Positions 5,543 through 10,552 of a stretch of 10,552 nt of DNA are shown here, piece by piece. The stretch spans positions 1 through 10,552 of the forward strand of contig LIAZ01000028.1 in the NCBI GenBank assembly GCA_001438985.1. The letters are read 5' to 3'. The stretch comes from Acidimicrobium sp. BACL17 MAG-120823-bin42. GTDB lineage: Bacteria > Actinomycetota > Acidimicrobiia > Acidimicrobiales > Ilumatobacteraceae. Every line of letters begins with the position of its first letter. The first letter of the stretch is position 1. The position numbers and the translations under genes are program-made. The notes under the pieces were generated by a model. It was not told the origin of the DNA. It made no database searches and saw nothing but the letters and a program-made list of their open reading frames with translations.

Positions 5543-6805
5543 ATGACCGAACAGATTTCTGTTGAAGAGTACGCAGCCAAAGCCCGTGTCTTTCTTGACG
5601 CGAACGCCGAGAAGAAAGAGTCACGCAAAAAGTTTGTGTGGGGCGAAGGCTCCGACAACGTGTCGATGTTTGAAGAGCGATCCAAGGCAGCCGAAGAGGA
5701 CATGTTGCAACGCGCAAAGGCATGGCAAGCCAAGCGTTTTGATAATGGCTTTGCATGGATTACCGGACCAACCGAATACGGAGGCGCTGGTCTGACCGTT
5801 GCCCACGAGCGTGCGTACAACCAAGTGGAGCGCGAATACAAAACAGCACCTCTCGGCGTATTCCAAATCGGTCTGGGCATGGTTGCCCCAACCATCCTCG
5901 ATCACGCTTCGCAAAAAGCACGCGACTTATACCTGCGCAAAATGTGGCGCGCCGACATTGTGGGTTGCCAATTGTTCTCTGAACCTGGCGCTGGAAGCGA
6001 CCTTGCATCAGTACAAGCCAAAGCCGAAAAGGATGGCGACGAATGGATTATCACTGGTCAAAAAGTATGGACATCTGGTGCGCAGTTCAGTGACATTGGT
6101 GAAATCATTTGCCGCACTGATCCAGGTTTGCCAAAGCACAAAGGCCTCACAGGTTTCATCGTCGACATGAAAGCACCTGGCGTCGAAATTCGTCCCCTTC
6201 GTCAAATGACGGGTGGTGCAAGTTTCAACGAAGTGTTCTTCAACGAAGTTCGAGTGCCCGATGATCATCGTTTGGGCGAAGTCAACAACGGCTGGAACGT
6301 TGCTCTCACTACATTGATGAACGAGCGTGCCTCAATTGGTTCGGCTGACAGTGGCGAGAACACCATGTACACCCGCCTGCTTGAAATGATTCGCCACTAC
6401 GACCTAGATCAAGACCCAATCGTTCGCGAAATGCTCGCCGATCTCTACATCAACACAAAAGTTGCTGGCTACACCAGCCAGCGCGCGACCGACAAAATGC
6501 GTGCTGGTCAAATGCCTGGACCAGAAATGTCCATTGGCAAAATGGCACTCGTCAATAACCAAAAGAAGATGAACGATCTCGTTGCTCATATTCTTGGCGC
6601 AAAGCTCGTCGTTGACACTGGCGAATGGGGAACGTACGCATGGAGTCAATTGCTCCTCGGTGCCCCTGGAATGCGAATTGCCGGTGGTTCTGATGAGGTG
6701 ATGCGCAACATCGTTGGCGAACGGGTACTCGGATTGCCAAAAGATGTGGGCATTGACTCGAAGTCGGCATTCCGCGACATCAAAGTCGGCACCCAGAAGG
6801 ACTAA
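5543..6805 (+). CDS. Acyl-CoA dehydrogenase (FadE-type)
   Basis: An FAD flavoprotein that introduces a 2,3-double bond into an acyl-CoA, in fatty-acid, amino-acid or sterol side-chain breakdown. At 420 residues it is slightly longer than the usual 380-400. Visible motifs are ITGPTEYGGAGLT (73-85), the flavin/substrate motif CQLFSEPGAGSDLAS (142-156), GQKVWTSGAQ (172-181), LMNERASIG (258-266) and the C-terminal GGSDEVMRNIVGERVLGLP (381-399). The position of the medium-chain enzyme's catalytic Glu (the E of YEGTSQ) is a Gly here, so the base is more likely E261 in the LMNER helix, as in the isovaleryl and long-chain types. Substrate is unknown. The ATG at 5543 was chosen over an in-frame ATG 63 nt upstream because the extra residues are unlike the family and overlap the divergent gene. 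It stands alone and converges with pepA. Confidence 0.93.
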   Translation: MTEQISVEEYAAKARVFLDANAEKKESRKKFVWGEGSDNVSMFEERSKAAEEDMLQRAKAWQAKRFDNGFAWITGPTEYGGAGLTVAHERAYNQVEREYKTAPLGVFQIGLGMVAPTILDHASQKARDLYLRKMWRADIVGCQLFSEPGAGSDLASVQAKAEKDGDEWIITGQKVWTSGAQFSDIGEIICRTDPGLPKHKGLTGFIVDMKAPGVEIRPLRQMTGGASFNEVFFNEVRVPDDHRLGEVNNGWNVALTTLMNERASIGSADSGENTMYTRLLEMIRHYDLDQDPIVREMLADLYINTKVAGYTSQRATDKMRAGQMPGPEMSIGKMALVNNQKKMNDLVAHILGAKLVVDTGEWGTYAWSQLLLGAPGMRIAGGSDEVMRNIVGERVLGLPKDVGIDSKSAFRDIKVGTQKD

Positions 6806-6811
6806 TAGCAA

Positions 6812-6825
6812 GCGGCTCGCGCCGC
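6812..6825. terminator. Possible bidirectional terminator hairpin between convergent genes
   Basis: GCGGC-TCGC-GCCGC forms a 5-bp all-GC stem with a 4-nt loop in the 28-nt spacer between the acyl-CoA dehydrogenase stop and the pepA stop. No T-tract follows on either strand, so it is at best a weak terminator. The position between two convergent genes is the main support. Confidence 0.4.
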
Positions 6826-6833
6826 GTTGATGA

Positions 6834-8291
6834 TTACTTCGCGCGTGATGGGCGTCGGAAGTTCAGTGCTGCGTCAATAAGCAGACGAGTTCCATAACCC
6901 GTCATACCCTTTTGCAACCAACCGTTGTCGCTGTCTGTCCACATTGGGCCTGCGATATCAATGTGTGCCCACGTGGTGTCGCCAACAAACTCTTCGAGAA
7001 ACAACGCTGCAGTAATGGCACCAGCCTCGCCACCAACGTTTTTCATGTCAGCAACATAGGAGTCAAGTGCAGGGCGATATTCACGCTCTAGCGGCAACTG
7101 CCACAACTTGTCTGATGTGCGTTCGGCAGCAGCAGTTAACTGATCAATCCACTTTTGGTTGTTGCCCATGACGCCGGCCATACCGTTTCCGAGCGCACGC
7201 TGGCATGCACCGGTCAAGGTTGCAATGTCGACAATGGCATCAGGCTTTTGTTCAGTTGCAAGCGACAATCCGTCGGCAAGCACCAATCGACCTTCTGCAT
7301 CGGTGTTGTGAATTTCAACAGTTTTCCCGTTGCGCATGGTGAGCACTTCGCCCATTGCCATTGCGCTTCCCGAAGGAAGGTTGTCGGTGCACATGAGGTA
7401 GCCCGTTACTTGGTTTGTGCAACCGAGTGCCTTCAGTGTGCTCATGGTGGCAAGCACTGCTGCAGCGCCGCTCATGTCGCCCTTCATCATTGCATGCGAT
7501 GCGTCCGATGGCTTGAGTGAAATTCCACCCGAGTCGTACATGACGCCTTTTCCAACAAGCACGAGATGTGGTTTGCCTTTTGCGCCAGTTGGTTTGTAAG
7601 TAAGACGAACCATGCGCGGTGGCTCGACACTGCCGCGATTCACGCCAACAATTCCGCCACAGCCCATTGCAAGCAATTGGTCTTTGTTAAACACTTCAAC
7701 CTTCAAACCGCTTTCGCCAGCGATCTCAACAGCCTTATTCGCAAAAATTGTTGCAGTGAGATACGCGGGTGGCATGTTTGCGAAATCGCGCGCCATGTTG
7801 GTGGCATTCGCGATTACCTGACCGCGCTTTGCCCCACTTGTAGTTGCAGCACCCGATCCAACGAGTGAAACCGTTGCAAGCTTTGGCGCCTTTTTATCGA
7901 CTGTTTTCAAATCGGTGTAACGATGCGTTGCCAGCGACATGCCTTCAACAACAACTTGTGCCGCAATCTTGCGATCAAGTCGACCAATGTTGGCAAGCGT
8001 GGTGCTTACCGAAGCGAAATTTGCAGCGGCACGCGCAAATGCTGCAGCGGCTTTGCGCAGCGACGCAGTGTCTAATTTGGCAAGTTCGCCAATACCAATC
8101 AATACCGAAACCGCACCTTTTTCGGCGGGCACAACATACGTCTGACCAACCTTGCCCGTGAAGCCCAGGGATTCAAGTGTTTTGCGCGACAGCAAAACTT
8201 CCTTGGGAAGAGCGCCCTCACTGGTGACAGGAATGCCAATTGCATTCATACCTGTTGGAGTTTTTGTTACTGCCTGAAAAACAAGTGCCAT
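6834..8291 (-). CDS. pepA: Leucyl aminopeptidase (M17 family, PepA)
   Basis: A cytosolic two-metal aminopeptidase that removes N-terminal residues, Leu preferred, in peptide turnover; some M17 enzymes also bind DNA. The 485-residue length fits the family. The N-terminal domain (1 to about 160) is followed by the catalytic domain with GKGVMYDSGGISLKPSD (K248, D253, K260), MKGDMSGAA (D272) and the signature NTDAEGRLVLADGL (D331, E333, R335). These correspond to the metal ligands and catalytic Lys/Arg of the E. coli enzyme, with nearly the same spacing. The ATG at 8291 is preferred over an adjacent GTG at 8294 because a perfect AAGGAGG lies 6 nt upstream of the ATG (forward 8298-8304). That is the only strong ribosome binding site in the window. 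It follows the adenosyltransferase gene by 39 nt, so the two are probably one operon. All key residues are intact. Confidence 0.96.
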   Translation of the reverse strand: MALVFQAVTKTPTGMNAIGIPVTSEGALPKEVLLSRKTLESLGFTGKVGQTYVVPAEKGAVSVLIGIGELAKLDTASLRKAAAAFARAAANFASVSTTLANIGRLDRKIAAQVVVEGMSLATHRYTDLKTVDKKAPKLATVSLVGSGAATTSGAKRGQVIANATNMARDFANMPPAYLTATIFANKAVEIAGESGLKVEVFNKDQLLAMGCGGIVGVNRGSVEPPRMVRLTYKPTGAKGKPHLVLVGKGVMYDSGGISLKPSDASHAMMKGDMSGAAAVLATMSTLKALGCTNQVTGYLMCTDNLPSGSAMAMGEVLTMRNGKTVEIHNTDAEGRLVLADGLSLATEQKPDAIVDIATLTGACQRALGNGMAGVMGNNQKWIDQLTAAAERTSDKLWQLPLEREYRPALDSYVADMKNVGGEAGAITAALFLEEFVGDTTWAHIDIAGPMWTDSDNGWLQKGMTGYGTRLLIDAALNFRRPSRAK

Positions 8292-8297
8292 CACGGG

Positions 8298-8304
8298 CCT
8301 CCTT
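8298..8304 (-). promoter_or_regulatory. Strong Shine-Dalgarno (AAGGAGG) of pepA
   Basis: AAGGAGG on the minus strand is a full complement of the 16S rRNA tail and stands 6 nt before the ATG at 8291. It decides the start between that ATG and the GTG at 8294. It marks pepA as an internal operon gene, in contrast to the first genes of transcripts here, which lack such a site. Confidence 0.85.
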
Positions 8305-8330
8305 CTAACTGGTTACATCGTAAATCGTAA

Positions 8331-8879
8331 TTAGATGACGTCTTTAACCGACAAAGATTCGCCGTCCTGCCAACGGGCCAGGGTCCACAGCAGGTCGGAA
8401 AGACGATTGAGGTACGGGCACGCCTGCGAAGGAGGCGGAGCAGCAGCCAGCGAATGGCGCTCAGCGCGACGCGCCACAGTACGACCGACATCAAGCAATG
8501 CTGCTACTCGGTTTTGCCCGGGCACAACAAAATCTGTTGGTGGCTCGAAACGCTCGTCAAGCGAGTCAATCATGTGCTCGAGCTTTGCCACCATTTCGGC
8601 GGTCACTCGTGTCTTGTCGTCCACCAACTTATGTCGATTTTCGGGCAATGTTGCCAACTCGGCCATCAACACCCAGAGATCACGACAGATGTGCACCAGC
8701 ATGTCGTCGAGTTCGGTGCCTTTTCCTGCTTCGGCTCGGGCCAATCCCAAAATTGCTTGCGCTTCGTCAACGGCGCCGTACGCACGTGGAAGTGCCGAAT
8801 CTTTGCCTACGCGACCTCCATAAAACAGGCCTGTCGTGCCGTCGTCGCCTGCTCGTGTGTATACCTTTTCGCGTGCCAT
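8331..8879 (-). CDS. pduO: Cob(I)alamin adenosyltransferase, PduO type
   Basis: Transfers the adenosyl group of ATP to cob(I)alamin, making adenosylcobalamin for enzymes such as methylmalonyl-CoA mutase. The 182-residue protein begins with the ATP-binding signature YTRAGDDGTTGLF (7-19). It then has GRVGKDSALPRAYGAVDEAQA (22-42), FVVPGQ (117-122), where the Phe helps keep cobalamin four-coordinate in the family, GRTVARRAER (132-141) and YLNRLSDLLWTLAR (156-169). Residues 120-131 differ a little from the common form (a Leu-Asp where Leu-His is usual), a mild variation. The ATG at 8879 leaves no Shine-Dalgarno sequence; a TAGCGT hexamer lies 9 nt upstream. It is the first gene of a probable pduO-pepA operon and is divergent from the dioxygenase gene. 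Its product is the cofactor expected for the CarH-like regulator encoded 3.4 kb away, though it is not in that operon. Confidence 0.94.
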   Translation of the reverse strand: MAREKVYTRAGDDGTTGLFYGGRVGKDSALPRAYGAVDEAQAILGLARAEAGKGTELDDMLVHICRDLWVLMAELATLPENRHKLVDDKTRVTAEMVAKLEHMIDSLDERFEPPTDFVVPGQNRVAALLDVGRTVARRAERHSLAAAPPPSQACPYLNRLSDLLWTLARWQDGESLSVKDVI

Positions 8880-8888
8880 GTGCGCTAC

Positions 8889-8894
8889 ACGCTA
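8889..8894 (-). promoter_or_regulatory. Putative -10 element of pduO-pepA (TAGCGT)
   Basis: Minus-strand TAGCGT fits TANNNT and stands 9 nt before the ATG at 8879, in the 96-nt divergent spacer. It has no clear -35 partner. The spacer is too short for a full cobalamin riboswitch, and none of its conserved boxes are visible. Confidence 0.3.
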
Positions 8895-8963
8895 CTTGTC
8901 AGCCACCTACCGCCTGCGATCAAGCATCAAAAAGGGGCCAATTCCACCTTCAACTGTTCCGCC

Positions 8964-8969
8964 TACTGT
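8964..8969 (+). promoter_or_regulatory. Putative -10 element of the dioxygenase gene (TACTGT)
   Basis: TACTGT fits TANNNT and stands 6 nt before the ATG at 8976, the same distance as at imuA' and dnaE2. ACTGTT also occurs 13 nt further upstream. A leaderless transcript is predicted. Confidence 0.33.
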
Positions 8970-8975
8970 TGAGCT

Positions 8976-9956
8976 ATGTCTACAGAAGCGGCACCAGTTA
9001 TTGACCTTGCCGCTTTTGAAAACGGCTCCAGCCACATTCGTACCGCGATTGCCAAAAGTGTTGACGATGCCTGCAGGACAACCGGATTTCTGGCAATCAC
9101 TCATCACGGTGTTGCCCCGCATGTCATCGACAATATGTGGACAACCATGCAACAGTTTTTCGATCTACCTGTTGACACGAAAAATCTTTCCCGCGTTCCA
9201 TCGCATGGATACCCATACGGCTACATGGGAAACGAGGCGGAGACGCTCGCGGCTTCGCGTGGAGATGCCACCCCACCTGATTTAAAGGAAACATTCAACG
9301 GCGGACCAACCCTTATCCCCAAACACATCACCGACAAAACCGCACTTGATTTTTGCTATGCGCAAACTCCATGGCCAACCCAACCAATTTCGTTTACCAC
9401 TGCTTGGAGCAACTACTACAACGAAATGGAATCACTTGCCACGCGAATCATGCGTTTGTTCGCTGTCGCCCTGCACCTTGATGAGAACTTTTTTGATTCC
9501 TATATTTCCTCGCCGATCAGTGCGCTACGAGCACTCAATTATCCACCACAACAACATGCTCCAAAGCCAGGACAACTGCGTGCAGGCGCACATAGCGACT
9601 ACGGGTCACTGACTATCTTGTTACCACAATCAGATTCGCGCGGGCTCGAAATTCAACGCCTCGATAATTCATGGCAGGAAGTTCTGCCGATACCCGATGC
9701 GTTCATCATCAACATTGGCGATCTCATGGCGCGATGGACAAACAATCGCTGGCGAAGCACGTTGCATCGAGTGGTTAATCCCGATCTACAACACGACCCA
9801 ACATCACGCCGACAAAGCATCGCCTATTTTCATCAACCCAACTGGGACGCCACCATCACCACAATCAACACGTGCCTGCAACCAGGAGAGCAATCAGCGT
9901 TCGAACCGGTGGATAGCGGCCCATATCTCATGAGCAAGTTCACCTCGACGGTTTAA
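8976..9956 (+). CDS. 2-Oxoglutarate/Fe(II)-dependent dioxygenase, isopenicillin N synthase-like
   Basis: A soluble non-haem iron oxygenase of the IPNS-like superfamily, which hydroxylates, desaturates or cyclises small molecules using 2-oxoglutarate and O2. The 326-residue protein has the N-terminal DIOX_N domain: PVIDLAAF (7-14), then CRTTGFLAITHHGV (33-46). The double-stranded beta-helix core follows, with the iron triad H206-x-D208 in AGAHSDYGSLTIL (203-215) and H264 in STLHRVVNP. RRQS supplies the 2-oxoglutarate-binding R279-x-S281. All catalytic residues are present, so it should be active. Substrate cannot be told; members act on gibberellins, flavonoids, amino acids, pyrimidines or antibiotic precursors. 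The gene stands alone, divergent from the adenosyltransferase, and overlaps the end of the convergent ABC transporter gene by 4 nt. Confidence 0.93.
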   Translation: MSTEAAPVIDLAAFENGSSHIRTAIAKSVDDACRTTGFLAITHHGVAPHVIDNMWTTMQQFFDLPVDTKNLSRVPSHGYPYGYMGNEAETLAASRGDATPPDLKETFNGGPTLIPKHITDKTALDFCYAQTPWPTQPISFTTAWSNYYNEMESLATRIMRLFAVALHLDENFFDSYISSPISALRALNYPPQQHAPKPGQLRAGAHSDYGSLTILLPQSDSRGLEIQRLDNSWQEVLPIPDAFIINIGDLMARWTNNRWRSTLHRVVNPDLQHDPTSRRQSIAYFHQPNWDATITTINTCLQPGEQSAFEPVDSGPYLMSKFTSTV

Positions 9957-10552
9957 CTCGTCGCCTGCGACTTCTGCCAGGCAGTTGCTAAGGCGTGGTA
10001 CCGACCGTTCTTGGCAATCAGTTCATCATGAGTTCCGTACTCGGCAACACGCGCGTCAGCAATGACTGCAATATGGTCGGCTCGCTGAATTGTTGACAAT
10101 CGATGCGCCACAACAATGACCGTGCGGCCCGTCATAAGTCGCTCAAGCGCATGTTCAACTTCTGACTCGGTTCCTGGATCAAGGTTTGATGTGGCTTCAT
10201 CAAGAACGAGCACCGCAGGATCAACCAATGCGGCGCGAGCAAGGGCAACGAGCTGACGCTCACCTGCAGAAAGCCTGCTTCCGCGTTCACGTACTTCGGT
10301 ATCAAGCCCGTCAGGGAACGTAGCGAAATGCTCGGTCGCGCCAATTGCAGCAATCGCTGCGTCTATTTCATCATCGGTTGCAGACGCCTTTGCAATTCGC
10401 AGATTGTCGCGAATGGTTCCGTTAAACAAAAAACCTTCTTGCGGAACAACAACAATTCGCTCGCGAAGTGACGACATTGTCGCCATCTTCAGATCTACAT
10501 CTCCATAAGTAACCGAGCCGTTTTGGGGGTCATACAAGCGGGCCATCAACTT
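9953..10552 (-). CDS. Exporter-type ABC transporter, ATP-binding domain (C-terminal part)
   Basis: The last 199 codons of a gene that continues past the right edge. It holds the nucleotide-binding domain minus the Walker A loop, which lies just outside. Visible in order are KLMARLYDPQNG, the strand and helix that follow Walker A; the Q-loop in VVVPQEGFLFNGTIRDNL; the signature LSAGERQLVALARA; Walker B with the catalytic Glu in AVLVLDEATSNLD; and the switch His in VAHRLSTIQRAD. The sequence is of the MsbA/ABCB-type exporter class, in which the transmembrane domain is fused upstream, so the hidden part should hold about six membrane helices. Substrate is unknown. The stop codon overlaps that of the dioxygenase (convergent), leaving no room for an intergenic terminator. 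Confidence 0.94.
   Translation of the reverse strand, partial: KLMARLYDPQNGSVTYGDVDLKMATMSSLRERIVVVPQEGFLFNGTIRDNLRIAKASATDDEIDAAIAAIGATEHFATFPDGLDTEVRERGSRLSAGERQLVALARAALVDPAVLVLDEATSNLDPGTESEVEHALERLMTGRTVIVVAHRLSTIQRADHIAVIADARVAEYGTHDELIAKNGRYHALATAWQKSQATS

Noticed and set aside
5482..5895. N-terminal extension of the Nfu-like frame to 291 residues.
   Set aside because: The extra part is antisense to the acyl-CoA dehydrogenase and shows no domain; the ATG at 5481 fits the domain start and a -10 candidate.
8880..8975. Possible cobalamin riboswitch before pduO.
   Set aside because: The spacer is 96 nt and shared by two divergent promoters; no conserved B12-box-like sequence is visible and the predicted leader is about zero.

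Overview
The window looks like an actinomycete chromosome (Actinomycetota). The evidence is an actinobacterial-type DNA-damage mutagenesis cassette (ImuA'-ImuB plus DnaE2), two LexA/SOS boxes of the CGAAC-N4-GTTCG type, an actinobacterial-style acyl-CoA dehydrogenase, moderate G+C, and many starts without a Shine-Dalgarno sequence but with a TANNNT hexamer 6-9 nt upstream, as expected for leaderless mRNAs. A member of Acidimicrobiia is plausible, but that is a guess. No RNA genes, insertion sequences or CRISPR arrays were seen. Coding density is very high, and no stretch over 300 bases lacks a gene.

Left half (1-5481, all on the minus strand, read right to left): a small Nfu/NifU N-terminal-domain protein; a cobalamin-binding regulator with the CarH/LitR light-sensor signature but an excisionase-type DNA-binding domain; then, after an SOS box, imuA' and imuB; a NUDIX hydrolase; and, after a second SOS box, dnaE2, which leaves the window at its catalytic Asp motif. 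The mutasome is therefore complete in one place: DnaE2 is the error-prone polymerase, ImuB the catalytically dead Y-family adaptor carrying a beta-clamp motif, and ImuA' the RecA-like accessory. A NUDIX enzyme is embedded between imuB and dnaE2, and a predicted B12/light sensor lies directly upstream.

Right half: an acyl-CoA dehydrogenase (+) divergent from the Nfu-like gene; then, convergent with it, pepA (M17 aminopeptidase) and, upstream of pepA, a PduO-type cob(I)alamin adenosyltransferase (both minus). A 2-oxoglutarate/Fe(II) dioxygenase (+) diverges from the adenosyltransferase and overlaps tail-to-tail by 4 nt with the 3' end of an exporter-type ABC transporter (minus), which runs off the right edge.

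The most interesting signal is the pairing of a CarH-like adenosylcobalamin photoreceptor-type regulator with the LexA-controlled UV-mutagenesis cassette, with an adenosylcobalamin-forming enzyme about 3.4 kb away. This suggests, but does not prove, that light or B12 status is coupled to DNA-damage tolerance. The two SOS promoters share one architecture: an identical 14-bp palindrome, one base, a TACNNT -10 element, six bases, then ATG.
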